NCBI GenBank assembly: GCA_963741625.1
Contig: CAVUIT010000014.1
Span: 650,528 to 714,527, forward strand
Reading direction: 5' to 3'
Length of the DNA stretch: 64,000 nt
DNA from: CAWBBA01 sp963741625
Lineage (GTDB): Bacteria; Desulfobacterota; Desulfomonilia; Desulfomonilales; Desulfomonilaceae
The translations under genes and the position numbers were made by a program. The notes under the pieces were generated by a model that did no database searches, was not told the origin of the DNA, and saw only the letters and a list, made by a program, of their open reading frames with translations. Shown piece after piece: positions 28,278-37,115 of this stretch (its first letter is position 1; each line of letters begins with the position of its first letter).

Positions 28278-29208
28278 AAGCGGTTGCAAAACCGCCGATC
28301 AGTTATAAGCGCGCGAAATCGCGCATGATTTAAATCCTTGTTTTTATGAAATAATATGTATATTTAGCTCGCCGGAGGTAAGTCCGGTGAGCAAACGCGT
28401 CGTGTACCTGACCGATGAGCAGTGGAAGAAGATCGAACCCCTCATTCCCAAGCCTCCTCCTCGACCGAAAGGAGGTCGCCCCAGAAAGGATAATCGCTTG
28501 GTCTTCGAGGGAATCCTCTGGATACTCAAGACGGGAGCCCGGTGGAAAGATCTTCCTGACAAGTACCCGCACCCTTCAACCTGCTGGCGTCGCCTGAAGG
28601 AATGGTACGAGGCCGAAGTCCTCAAAGATATGTGGAGGGCCTTTCTCTCCGAATTGGATGCCAACGGGGTACTCGACTGGGAAGAGTCATTCATCGATGC
28701 GAGCTTCTTCCCAGCAAAAAAAGGGGTCCAGCGGTCGGAAAGACCAAGAGGGGAAAGGGAACAAAGTGCATGGTGGTGGTCGATGGCAAGGGTATTCCTC
28801 TGGGAAGCCATACCGACTCTGCTTCGCCAGCAGAGGTCAGGCTCGCCGAAAAGACACTCCAGCAAATCAAAGTCCCTAAAAAGGGGCCAGGGAGGCCAAG
28901 GACCCGCCCCAAGAGAGTAATCGGAGACAAGGCGTACGACAGTGACCCTTTGCGCAAGCGCTTGAGAAAACGAGGTATCAACTTGCTCTCCCCTCATCGA
29001 CGCAATCATAGGAATGTCAACAGACAAGATGACCGCCTTTGGGATCGATACAGGAGACGATATACAGTTGAGAGAACTTTCAGTTGGTTCGGAAACTTTC
29101 GACGGATAGTCGTCCGATACGAGCATCAGGTCTGCATGTACGAGGCTTTCATCCAGATCGCCTGTATCATGATTGTCATAAAACGTTTATGAGGTTTTGC
29201 AACCAGCT
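28278..29208 (+). mobile_element. IS5-type insertion sequence
   Basis: About 931 bp. The ends are imperfect inverted repeats (AAGCGGTTGCAAAACC at left, the complement of AGCTGGTTGCAAAACC at right). Both sides are flanked by CTAG, consistent with an IS5-type target duplication of TA or CTAG. It contains one transposase in two overlapping frames. Size and organisation match the IS427-like group of IS5. It looks structurally complete. Confidence 0.8.
28387..29192 (+). CDS. IS5 family transposase made by -1 frameshift
   Basis: The first frame starts at ~28387 (GTG, after GGAGGT) with LTDEQWKKIEPLIP and GRPRKDNRLVFEGILWILKT, and reaches EESFIDASFFPAKKG. The second frame continues with KTKRGKGTKCMVVVDGKG, then RVIGDKAYDSDPLR and RYTVERTFSWFGNFRRIVVR, ending at 29192. 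The DDE residues are the Asp in IDAS, the Asp in GDKAYDS and the Glu in VERTFSW. The switch is at seven As followed by Gs (A-AAA-AAG), the classic -1 slippery site. The split is thus probably programmed, not damage. The fused product is about 268 residues. Confidence 0.85.
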
Positions 29209-29322
29209 CTAGCAGTGAGTTCGTTGTACCTCTAAAGGGCGTAGTCTGGCTATTCTTCAGTTCCGTGACGTGGCAGTTCTATTAGAGTTCGAGGGAATGC
29301 AACAGTGGTATGGGATCTCAAT

Positions 29323-29697
29323 TCACCCCTCATCCAGAAATTTGCGAACCTGTCGGGGCAACCCCTTGAACGTGAGCGGTTTACTGAAAAAGCCTCGTGT
29401 CCCCATTTCAACGGATTCTTTTGTGGAGGGGTCAGCAGATAACCCCGTAGCTATAAGGACTTTCGCTTGTGGGTCTATTCTTAGAAGCTCTTTAAGGGAC
29501 TCTTGGCCGTAAATCTAGGGCATGATCAGGTCAAGAGTCGCCAGGGAAGTCTGTGTCCGCTCTTTCTCGAAAAGATCCAATGCCTCTTTGCCGTTCGTGG
29601 CGGCAAGCCCATTGTAGCTAGCTTGACTGAGCACCCGAGTTCCCAGATCCCTGACGAACTCTCGATCATCAACAAGGTCACGGGTCGGCCGCGATTT
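29323..29697 (-). pseudogene. response-regulator receiver domain remnant
   Basis: Read on the minus strand, one frame gives LVDDREFVRDLGTRVLSQ, then TLDLIMP, a TAG stop at 29515-29517, and continues in the same frame through IYGQESLKELLRIDP, VLIATGLSAD and GFFSKPLTFKGLPRQVRKFL. This is a receiver domain: acidic pair, phospho-acceptor Asp and the Lys of SKPL. It has lost its start and has an in-frame stop. It resembles the receiver at the end of hybrid kinases such as the one at 11065. It is a gene fragment next to the IS. Confidence 0.7.
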
Positions 29698-29708
29698 AAT
29701 CGCTTGGC

Positions 29709-30734
29709 CTAAATAAAACTCTTTACCAACCTATCCCAGCCTACATCTTTAAATGCCCCATATACGTCGGCGATGGGCTCACCACCTGTGGCAGCCGCGG
29801 CTCCGGGATCGTCGGAAATCATCGAAAGGAGTCTCTCTGCCTCTGCTTCTATAAACCTTACACTCCCAACCCCAAATGCAAGATCCTTCAAGTCAGATTT
29901 CAGTTCCAGAGGATCGATGAGCATCACCCAGCCGGAGCAGTATGGGTCAGCACCAGCGCAAGTGGGGTGTTCCAAGACTCGCTGGTTAACCGCGGTGACA
30001 ACTCCCATCACCGGAGACTTCACCCCTGCCTCATGGCCTTCTCTTTCAAGGATGAAGGACTCTTCCCCGGGTCTGAATCTTGTGCCGAGGGAGGGAAGTC
30101 GGAACTTATCAACCTTGCCGACAAGATGGTTTCCGAAGTCGTCCAGCCCAATACGAACTCGCCCACCATATTCAACCCTGGCCCACCCATGTCCCTTGTG
30201 GAGGTAGTAGTCCCTAGGGACAAGATATCCGTGGGCATTGAGATACTGCGGCGGTCCAAACATTGTGTGGTCGGTCTGCATCATGTCATCGAGCATCTGG
30301 TCGTACGCGCAGTTGGCACAGTCATAGTTATTGGCGCACAACTTACTCGCTGTCATACCGCCAGTGAGTGCATGGCGACAGCGGAGGTCTTTTGCCTTGT
30401 TGGAGACGGCAGAACTCCAGGAGACGCCAGGAGCCTCTTTAGCCTTCTTACGACTCATCGCCTTGTCAAACAAGCAGGTTGTGCAGTCAAATGCGTTGTC
30501 GCAATATTTGGTCGGCACAAGTCTCGCCTTCATATAGATGCACTCTTTTCCAGACAGGTTGAATCCGGTAACACCCTTGGGAGTATCTTGCAACATTTGG
30601 TCATACTCACAGCTCTCGCAGTTGTAGGCGTTAGTGCATACCTTGTAATCCGGAACGAGTCCTGTGAGTGTATGGATACACTTATGATCTTTTGCGGTTG
30701 GCTTGAAAAGCCTGCCGGTTCTTGTGTTTTCCAT
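29709..30734 (-). CDS. triple Cys-module protein with GcvH-like domain lacking the lipoyl Lys
   Basis: A 341-residue protein. ATG 30734 has a perfect AGGAGGT upstream; a frame start 17 codons earlier lacks one. The N-terminal half has three ~55-residue modules, each with Cys-rich C..C..C..C spacing: CIHTLTGLVPDYKVC, CDNAFDCTTCLFDKA and CANNYDCANCAYDQML. The C-terminal half (~185-285) matches the H protein of glycine cleavage (HGWARVEYGGRVRIGLDDFG; SPVMGVVTAVN). Where H proteins carry E-S-V-K-A for lipoylation, this one reads EREGHEAG. It therefore cannot be lipoylated in the usual way. The modules may bind a metal or Fe-S cluster. Role unknown. Confidence 0.85.
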   Translation of the reverse strand: MENTRTGRLFKPTAKDHKCIHTLTGLVPDYKVCTNAYNCESCEYDQMLQDTPKGVTGFNLSGKECIYMKARLVPTKYCDNAFDCTTCLFDKAMSRKKAKEAPGVSWSSAVSNKAKDLRCRHALTGGMTASKLCANNYDCANCAYDQMLDDMMQTDHTMFGPPQYLNAHGYLVPRDYYLHKGHGWARVEYGGRVRIGLDDFGNHLVGKVDKFRLPSLGTRFRPGEESFILEREGHEAGVKSPVMGVVTAVNQRVLEHPTCAGADPYCSGWVMLIDPLELKSDLKDLAFGVGSVRFIEAEAERLLSMISDDPGAAAATGGEPIADVYGAFKDVGWDRLVKSFI

Positions 30735-31131
30735 GATGACCTCCTGTCTATTTCTGGGATTGGAACTGTCTGTTTTGAATCTCACTTGACGTCCTCTTGA
30801 CCCCTTTTAGATTCATTAAGTGTGCCACTATGAACGAGTTGACTTAATTAGTTTGTTTTATTATTGATTTATAGTTACGGTTGATTTGGAGCGGTTGCTA
30901 AATGTGAGGTAAAATGCAACAGCACGAGCCGACTAGAGGTTATATTTATGTGATTTTATGTATGATTATACTACTGAGGTAAATTGTGCGTAGATGTGGT
31001 AATTCACCACAATAATTGAGGAGCACTGAGAAGGCTACTTGAAGCTGACCTTATGTGTCACCTTCAGCTCTATGAGCGAATGAGCTTGTCCGACACATCG
31101 CCGGGCGCATCGCGTGCTCTCCTCAACCCTA
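30735..31131. other. A+T-rich intergenic region
   Basis: No gene is seen. The region is visibly richer in A+T than its surroundings and lies upstream of the Cys-module gene, so it should contain that gene's promoter. Confidence 0.5.
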
Positions 31132-31782
31132 TCAAACCAGGCCGACGGAGAACGCGATGAGAAACTGTCCACCGTAGTACAGAGGTAATCCCAAAAGGCG
31201 GTTAAGGTATTGACTCTTCACAAATTTGTCCCTGGCGACGAAGATGTCAGAGACATAAAAACACAATGCTCCCAGGAATAGAGCCCAGGCTCCCTTCCAG
31301 TTCAGCTCAGGATTCAGAAACGCGACCCAAGCAGCGGCCATCATCACGCTAATCACCACGATATAGAGGCAGACGGGCACGAGCATTGATCCAAGATGCG
31401 GGCGCAGCCAGTAGAACACCCCGAGGCTGACCGCCGCTATGAGCAGATGTCCGAAGGTCAACCAATCGGACGGCCGAGTGAGCCCTACAAAAGCGACCAC
31501 GTACAAGATGTGGCCTAACAAAAAGGAGATGAGGCCGGCCCTGAAGGCTCTGTTTCCTTTCAGGGCCAAGCAAACGTCTCCTATAAGGCCCCACACCAAC
31601 CCTGCAAGGACCCAGTGATAGTAAGACTGGATGGGGTGGGGTTGGATTAAGGCTGTGGCCACGAAGAGGGTCGACAAAGGAGTCTTGAAGGCCAGGATCG
31701 GACCTGTGCGTGTTTGCCTCTCCGCCATGAGGAGCCCAGCCAGCAATGCCAACGCAAGCACGAGAAGAGCGGTGTCTACCAT
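31132..31782 (-). CDS. YhhN/TMEM86 family membrane protein
   Basis: A 216-residue integral membrane protein with about eight hydrophobic segments. ATG 31782 follows GGAGGGAGC and is preferred over a start 12 codons earlier. The YhhN family pattern is visible: LIGDVCLALKGNRAFRAGL, FLLGHILYVVAF and LFLGALCFYVSDIFVA. Conserved acidic residues in GDV and SDI form the family signature. Eukaryotic TMEM86 members hydrolyse the vinyl ether bond of lysoplasmalogen. Plasmalogens occur in anaerobes, so lysoplasmalogenase activity is plausible but not proven. It stands alone. Confidence 0.85.
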   Translation of the reverse strand: MVDTALLVLALALLAGLLMAERQTRTGPILAFKTPLSTLFVATALIQPHPIQSYYHWVLAGLVWGLIGDVCLALKGNRAFRAGLISFLLGHILYVVAFVGLTRPSDWLTFGHLLIAAVSLGVFYWLRPHLGSMLVPVCLYIVVISVMMAAAWVAFLNPELNWKGAWALFLGALCFYVSDIFVARDKFVKSQYLNRLLGLPLYYGGQFLIAFSVGLV

Positions 31783-31984
31783 GCTCCCTCCAATCGAGTC
31801 TCTTAACCATCGTGACAATCCTAATTGAGTGGGGGTATTCGTTCAAGGCATACCAGTGAAAGGAGCCGTCTTGCCGAAGTTTCTCGGAGACATCAAAACC
31901 CATTGAGCACCATCGGGACCCATAAGCTCACATCGCGTAACCAAAAGGTGCCAAAAAAGTGCCAAAAGGATTTTGAGTCGCCGC

Positions 31985-32347
31985 CTAGTTTCCCCATCTA
32001 TCGAAAATCGCCCTCTTCCCACCAGGTTGCGTCGTACCTGGATTCTTCTTCTGACTTGGATCCTTTGTTGGCAATTCTTGCCTCCCGGTTTTTAATCCCC
32101 CCGAGGCTGAAGCTTCGTTGGCTGACATGCGTCCTTGTGGGCCTGGTGCAGAAACTCCCTGCTTGGCGCTATTTGCCTGAGCCATTCGTTGCAGCATGCT
32201 CTGATCATTCTTCACAGGAATTGTTCTACTCCCCAGAAGCGGACCGACGGGTGGTTCAGCACTGGGGTACCTACTCCCCGCCTCTGACAGGCTAAAGGCA
32301 AAAATGGTAAGGAGGACCGTAATGGATAAATAGACTCTCTGTTTCAT
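31985..32347 (-). CDS. small secreted protein with C-terminal DRWGN, copy 1
   Basis: A 120-residue protein. GGAGGCGGCAT precedes ATG 32347. The signal peptide (MKQRVYLSITVLLTIFAFSL, cleavage near SEAGS) is followed by a low-complexity region rich in Gln, Ser, Pro and Gly. It ends NPGTTQPGGKRAIFDRWGN. A diverged second copy lies ~400 bases upstream, and even their 3' flanks share a 'gtgccaaaaggattttgag' phrase. This marks a tandem duplication of a unit of about 750 bases. The conserved C terminus is likely the functional part. No family is recognised. Confidence 0.75.
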   Translation of the reverse strand: MKQRVYLSITVLLTIFAFSLSEAGSRYPSAEPPVGPLLGSRTIPVKNDQSMLQRMAQANSAKQGVSAPGPQGRMSANEASASGGLKTGRQELPTKDPSQKKNPGTTQPGGKRAIFDRWGN

Positions 32348-32745
32348 ATGCCGCCTCCCGGTGCAACACCGCTCGAATGGTAATCATTCAGTTACCCGCG
32401 GAGTGCTGATGCCCGTTTGGCGACATCATTGTACACTTCTGCTATCTCGCCGACCTTAACTGCATGGTTACGTTGAAGGATACTCCTTTTGAAAGGACTG
32501 GAATCTTGGATCATGCCAGTCCAGCTCCTGATTCCGCACACAGGCAAAGCTGAAAACCATACTCAAGTCCTTGACGAGCGTAAAGACGCTAATCAGACAG
32601 CGGCATGACATCCGGTCACAAGAGTTTGACTGCCCCATCCTCATTATCACGCATTGAACCGCAGCAATCGACCCTGGAGCGTCGACCAACCGTCCGAGGA
32701 TTCCGCACTAAGGTGCCAAAAGGATTTTGAGTCGCCGCCTGCCGC
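32348..32745. other. intergenic region between the twin secreted-protein genes
   Basis: No gene is seen. The sequence near 32710 repeats the 3' flank of copy 1 (around 31950). Confidence 0.5.
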
Positions 32746-33093
32746 CTAGTTTCCCCATCTATCGTAAATCATCCCCTGCCCACTAGGTTGTGTCGCACCT
32801 GGATTCCGCTGATTTGAATCGTTTTTTGGAAACTTCGATCTGGCTTGCGGTAGTGAAGACTGGGGCTTGGATATTCTCTTCCGGGTCGTAGAAACTTGCC
32901 CCAGGGCGCTGTTGGCGTCTGCGAAAATCATTCGTTGCCCTATGCTCGGGTCATTCTTTGCAGGAATTGTTACACTCCAAGAAGGTGGTCCAACTGTTTC
33001 TCCGACGCTAGGTCCCATAATCGCGGCCTCTGATAGGCTAAAGGTAAGAATGAGAAGTAGGACCGTCATGAATAAATAATCTCTGTGTTTCAT
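32746..33093 (-). CDS. small secreted protein with C-terminal DRWGN, copy 2
   Basis: A 115-residue paralogue of the neighbouring gene. The ribosome site (GGAGGTGGCAT) and signal peptide (MKHRDYLFMTVLLLILTFSL, cleavage near SEAA) match copy 1 closely. The middle is diverged. The last residues (NPGATQPSGQGMIYDRWGN) are again conserved. Selection on the two ends only suggests an exported peptide recognised by its C terminus, or a structural protein with a disordered centre. Confidence 0.75.
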   Translation of the reverse strand: MKHRDYLFMTVLLLILTFSLSEAAIMGPSVGETVGPPSWSVTIPAKNDPSIGQRMIFADANSALGQVSTTRKRISKPQSSLPQARSKFPKNDSNQRNPGATQPSGQGMIYDRWGN

Positions 33094-33807
33094 ATGCCAC
33101 CTCCCGGTGTGACACCTGTTGAACGATTACCAATTATGACTCTTTTCCCGGAATAAATCTTAATACTCATTTCTCAGCTCCTTTAGGAAAGGCACGCCAC
33201 ACATTTTGCGACAGTGCGTTTGCGGTTGGGAACAAGGGCTCTTTGTGAACTGGGACAAAACGACTGAGATTACAGAGAGATGATCCGCGGCACGGACGCC
33301 TATGGCCTAAAATCTTAATTCTTGCATAACGCCCGTGGCCCTTGACGCGGGGTCAACTGGAGAAACACAAGTTAAGCTTCATGTTAACGTCCTTCAGTCA
33401 GGTCCACCTCAAGCCCCTATCAAAGATCACAAAGTATCCGGCTTGCGCCTGCGCTCGTTTGATGCAACTTGCGTGCCCAATGGTCTCTGGGCAAGTGGGA
33501 AAGTGATAACTGATTGGATTTAAGCCGCTTTATTGTTACGGTAGCTATCCTGGCATGTGGCAGGAGGGGGGGTGGGGATCAGAAGTGGTGCACGGCTTCC
33601 CCACTATTGGGGTACCCGGAATCCGGGGACACCATACTTAACTCGTTTCACTTGGGGTGCTCGGGCGGGCTTTCCTTTCCAGAGGCGTGCAGTGGGCAAA
33701 TCTCGAACAGCCACTTTGTGGTCACTGTTTGGACACCACGGGTTCAGAACGAGAAAATCAGGATGAGGCCTCGCAGGCATAACACCCTGATTGTCTTATA
33801 ACATTAG
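33094..33807. other. gene-free region upstream of the twin genes
   Basis: No credible gene in about 0.7 kb. It should contain the promoter for the twin secreted proteins at its left edge and ends at the tRNA-Pro 3' end. Confidence 0.5.
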
Positions 33808-33884
33808 TGGTCGGGACGACTGGATTTGAACCAGCGACCCCTGCGTCCCGAACGCAGTGCTCTACCAGACTGAGCCACGTCCCG
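33808..33884 (-). tRNA. tRNA-Pro (anticodon CGG)
   Basis: A complete 77-nt cloverleaf with encoded CCA. The acceptor stem CGGGACG pairs with CGTCCCG, the D arm contains CTCAGTCTGGTAGAG, the anticodon stem CTGCG/CGCAG encloses TTCGGGA (anticodon CGG), and the T loop is TTCAAAT. A 34-base copy of its 3' end occurs at 27654-27687, marking it as an integration target. Confidence 0.95.
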
Positions 33885-33998
33885 ACATTTGGATAATAGT
33901 CTTAGTACGGCCAAATGTCCACGACTTTTTCCCGCCCCACCCGCGGGAGTCAGTCTCGAAGGACTTCGATATACCCTTTTAGTGGGCTCTCTTCAAGA

Positions 33999-34475
33999 TC
34001 AAGACGCTGGAGGCTCAGGCTGTCTCTTGGACAGGCCCTTTGACCTCAGGAGTTGAAGCCGTTTTTTCACCGCCTCCTTGTTCCGATCCGTCAGGAGCTC
34101 GGCAATTTCCCTATTGCTGGCGGGAAGCGTCAATACCACCAAGTCTTCTCTCAGGCTCCAGGCTTTGGGCGAAGTATTCCTCTTGAGATTCAAGAGGGTC
34201 TTCAATTCCTTGGAGGTAAACTGCCGCAGAAGAGCGTGGCTCTGCTTGATCTGCTCAAGACGGTTACTTGGACCTGCCATCCCAGCTTCAAGAGGAATTC
34301 CGGGGATGCGCGGCTCACCAAAGAACTCCTCCTCCGATTCCAACTCCTCATGCGACTCAGGTTGGGGCCAAGCGTCCGGGTCCTTCGGATCTGACCACCA
34401 TGGCACGCTCGAATCAGCCGCGACCCCTTCGCTCTTGCCTTTCTTGCTCTTTCGGTCTTTGTCAGCCACCGTCAC
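33999..34475 (-). CDS. hypothetical protein with C-terminal HTH-like motif
   Basis: A 158-residue soluble protein. The N-terminal half is charged and of low complexity (KDRKSKKGKSEG, then acidic HEELESEEEFFGEP). The C-terminal ~45 residues (WSLREDLVVLTLPASNREIA, then ELLTDRNKEAVKKRLQLLR) resemble a Myb/SANT-like or GcrA-like helix-turn-helix. DNA binding is therefore plausible. It sits 142 bases downstream of tyrS on the same strand and may be read through from it. No exact family is recognised. Confidence 0.65.
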   Translation of the reverse strand: MTVADKDRKSKKGKSEGVAADSSVPWWSDPKDPDAWPQPESHEELESEEEFFGEPRIPGIPLEAGMAGPSNRLEQIKQSHALLRQFTSKELKTLLNLKRNTSPKAWSLREDLVVLTLPASNREIAELLTDRNKEAVKKRLQLLRSKGLSKRQPEPPAS

Positions 34476-34617
34476 TCCTCTTCAAGTTTTCCCTCAAGAA
34501 AGCATTTCCACGGATGTGCTCGGGCTTGTCCACTCATTCCGTCTAACCGGAAGGCCACCGTTTGTCAAGAATGCTGTTTGGTTCTCGATTCGTGAGCACC
34601 TGTCTTTGCAGTTCAAT

Positions 34618-35862
34618 CTACTCGTCGCCCAGCTTAATCCGGAAGAACCGGCGCTTACCGACCTGAACCATTTGTTCACGAGGCCCGAGAACGATCTGAT
34701 GTGCCGGGTCCGAAATCTTGACGCCGTCAATCTTAACCCCTCCCTGACCGACTAATCTGCGGGCTTCAGATCCCGAAACCGACATCAAATTGACTACCAG
34801 CTCATGAGCCGCAGCGGTTTTTTCCTTGAAGCATCTGAGCGGCACCTCGTCAGGTGTTTCCTTACGTTGCACCACCTTTTCGAAGTGTTCTTCAGCCTTG
34901 GCTGCTGCCGCGGCATTGTGGTATTCGGCGACTATGCTTCGGGCCAGCGCCTTCTTTACCTGCATAGGATGCAGCGGATCCGCGAGATCCTGATGCTTCT
35001 CCACATCCTTCAGTGCCTGTTCGTAACGACCGACTTCGGTCACGTCCACATCAGTAAGAAGCGTGAAGTACTTGACCACCAGACTGTCCTGAATGGACAT
35101 TGTCTTCCCGAACATGTCCTCCGGAGTGTCGTCTACAGCAATGTAGTTGCGCTCCGTCTTGCTCATCTTCTTGGAACCGTCCAGCCCCTCGATAAGTGGT
35201 GTCATCATGACTATTTCCGCGGGCTGCCCGTGTTGAATCTGCATGTCTCTCCCGGCCAGGAGGTTGAATTTCTGGTCCGTGCCACCGACTTCGACGTCGC
35301 ATTTCAACGCCACTGAGTCGTATCCTTGCATAAGTGGGTAGAGGAACTCCGTTATGCTGATCGGGTTCCCCTCACGGTAGCGCTTCTCGAAGTCATTGCG
35401 TTCCAACATGCGCGCCACCGTCGTTCGGTAGGCCAGATCAAGACAATCTGCGAAGGACATTGAATCAAACCATTCGCCGTTGCTGCGAAGCTCTGTCTTT
35501 CCTTCATCAAGGATTTTAAAGACTTGGTCCTTGAATGTCTTGGCGTGTTCCCAAACTTGCTCCTTGGTCAGTCTGACCCTGGATTCGCTTCGCTCGGTCG
35601 GGTCGCCGATACGAGCGGTGAAATCGCCGACAAGAAAGATGGCAATATGCCCAAGGTCCTGGAAATGCTTTAGCTTACGGATCGTTACCATGTGGCCCAA
35701 GTGTATGTCTGCCGCGGTGGGATCCACTCCAAGCTTTATTCGGAGAGGCTTCCGACTCTTCAAACTTTGTTTGATGCGCTCCCGCATCTCTTCCTCGTGG
35801 ATGATTTCCTCCACGCCTCTCATGATTTTGCCCATTTGGGTTTCAATATCCGGGAATGACAT
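34618..35862 (-). CDS. tyrS: tyrosyl-tRNA synthetase
   Basis: Attaches tyrosine to tRNA-Tyr. ATG 35862 with GAGGAAGG upstream gives 414 residues, the usual size. Class I signatures are present: HLGHMVTIRKL (the HIGH box, ~55), GGTDQKFN (~190) and KMSKT (~230). A C-terminal S4 RNA-binding domain follows (~345-410, SGSEARRLVGQGGVKIDG). The form is the TyrZ-like subtype with HLGH and GGTDQ. It is a housekeeping gene and anchors the window as core chromosome. tlyA lies upstream, 111 bases away, on the same strand. Confidence 0.95.
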   Translation of the reverse strand: MSFPDIETQMGKIMRGVEEIIHEEEMRERIKQSLKSRKPLRIKLGVDPTAADIHLGHMVTIRKLKHFQDLGHIAIFLVGDFTARIGDPTERSESRVRLTKEQVWEHAKTFKDQVFKILDEGKTELRSNGEWFDSMSFADCLDLAYRTTVARMLERNDFEKRYREGNPISITEFLYPLMQGYDSVALKCDVEVGGTDQKFNLLAGRDMQIQHGQPAEIVMMTPLIEGLDGSKKMSKTERNYIAVDDTPEDMFGKTMSIQDSLVVKYFTLLTDVDVTEVGRYEQALKDVEKHQDLADPLHPMQVKKALARSIVAEYHNAAAAAKAEEHFEKVVQRKETPDEVPLRCFKEKTAAAHELVVNLMSVSGSEARRLVGQGGVKIDGVKISDPAHQIVLGPREQMVQVGKRRFFRIKLGDE

Positions 35863-35973
35863 CCCTTTCACCTTCCTCTTGTTTCATGCCGATCCGGTCT
35901 TCACAGGCAAGAAAAAATCGATCTTACCGGATGGGCTCCACATTTTCAATTCAAAGTCAGAGCGCGAATGAGC

Positions 35974-36744
35974 CTATGATGAAAAACGGCCCTCAGCCCC
36001 GTCGGTTTTCTTGAGATATAATAAAAACTCTCGGTTGCCCTTGGGACCTCTTATGGGGCTTTCCAATTCTCCTAACACTTGAAATGCGCATCCTTGGGCA
36101 GAGCTTTTCACTTTTTCTATGGCAGCTCTGATTTTCTGCTCATCTCGAACCACTCCGCCCTTCCCCACATCAGCACGTCCGACTTCAAATTGAGGCTTGA
36201 CTAGCGGGATCAGCCATCCTCCCAGAGGGAGAATCTCGTAGAACTTGGGAAGCACCAGCGTCAGGGAAATGAAGGAGAGATCCGCCACAGCGCCATCCAC
36301 TGGATAAAGGAGAGAGGCCGGATCCAGAAAACGAATGTTGGTGCGTTCCAGCAGGGTGACTCTCGGGTCTTTTCGTAGCTCCCAATCAAACTGGCCATAA
36401 CCCACATCCACCGCGATTACCCGTTTGGCGCCTCGTTTGAGTAGACAGTGCGTAAATCCACCTGTCGAGGCCCCCGCATCGAGCAAACTCAGCCCTTTGG
36501 GATCTACGCCGAACCCGTCGAGCGCTGCCTCCAACTTGAGCCCACCGCGGCTGACATAGGGCATGTATTCCTTTACGAGGACTTCCGCGTCGTATGGGAC
36601 CTCTTTCCCCGCTTTTTCGACCCGGACCCCTTCCACCAGGACCCTGCCGGCCATGATCAGACTTCTGGCTCGCTCGCGGGACGGAACAAGGCCCTTGTCG
36701 ACCATCAACGTATCCAGCCGTTTCTTGACGGGTTTTTGTGGCAT
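35974..36744 (-). CDS. tlyA: TlyA family rRNA 2'-O-methyltransferase
   Basis: A 256-residue protein. An N-terminal S4 domain (KKRLDTLMVDKGLVPSRERA, then AGRVLVEG) is joined to an FtsJ-like SAM-dependent methyltransferase (~60-245): LLDAGASTGGFTHCLL is motif I, VAVDVGYGQFDWEL is motif II, and VKPQFEVGRADVGKGGVVRD lies near the active site. TlyA methylates ribose of cytidines in 16S and 23S rRNA; older annotations call it hemolysin. Length and order are typical. It lies between the toxin-antitoxin pair and tyrS on the same strand. Confidence 0.93.
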   Translation of the reverse strand: MPQKPVKKRLDTLMVDKGLVPSRERARSLIMAGRVLVEGVRVEKAGKEVPYDAEVLVKEYMPYVSRGGLKLEAALDGFGVDPKGLSLLDAGASTGGFTHCLLKRGAKRVIAVDVGYGQFDWELRKDPRVTLLERTNIRFLDPASLLYPVDGAVADLSFISLTLVLPKFYEILPLGGWLIPLVKPQFEVGRADVGKGGVVRDEQKIRAAIEKVKSSAQGCAFQVLGELESPIRGPKGNREFLLYLKKTDGAEGRFSS

Positions 36745-36773
36745 GAGGGCTCAGTTTGAAAGAGGCTCGATTG

Positions 36774-37115
36774 CTATTTGGAACCCGTTACGATGTGCAC
36801 TATCACTTCTGTGACCCGTTTGAGCTTCTCGGGGGGCAAAGTGCCTTGCTTCCAAAGAATCAAGCTTCGATGCACGGTCATCAACAGGTTGGGTCTGATA
36901 AAGCTATCCTGTGGGAGTTTTCGACCCAAGATGTCGTCCTTCTTCAATTCTATTTGAAAGGGATCGTTCTGACGACGTCGGCTGGTAACAGGACAGAGAA
37001 TAAAGTCATCATTAGGCAAAGCAGCAATGATCACGGCCGGGCGATTCTTGGTTTGACTGACGTCTGTGAAAATGAACCGGGCAAAGACTACATCCCCTCG
37101 TTGAAATTCCTCCAC
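36774..37115 (-). CDS. MazF/PemK-like toxin
   Basis: A 113-residue member of the PemK/MazF endoribonuclease fold. FQRGDVVFARFIFTDVSQTK has the family's RGDVV start and a T-KNRPAVII segment. CPVTSRRRQNDPFQIEL holds the catalytic Arg/Thr/Ser region. The C-terminal SLILWKQGTLPPEKL helix is typical. Such toxins cut mRNA and are held in check by a cognate antitoxin. The upstream gene overlaps by 28 bases and fits that role. It is one of the few plasmid-like functions in the core-gene area. Confidence 0.85.
   Translation of the reverse strand: MEEFQRGDVVFARFIFTDVSQTKNRPAVIIAALPNDDFILCPVTSRRRQNDPFQIELKKDDILGRKLPQDSFIRPNLLMTVHRSLILWKQGTLPPEKLKRVTEVIVHIVTGSK

Noticed and set aside
30735..31131. Replication origin in the A+T-rich region
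   Set aside because: No DnaA-box cluster or iterons, and no replication gene is adjacent.
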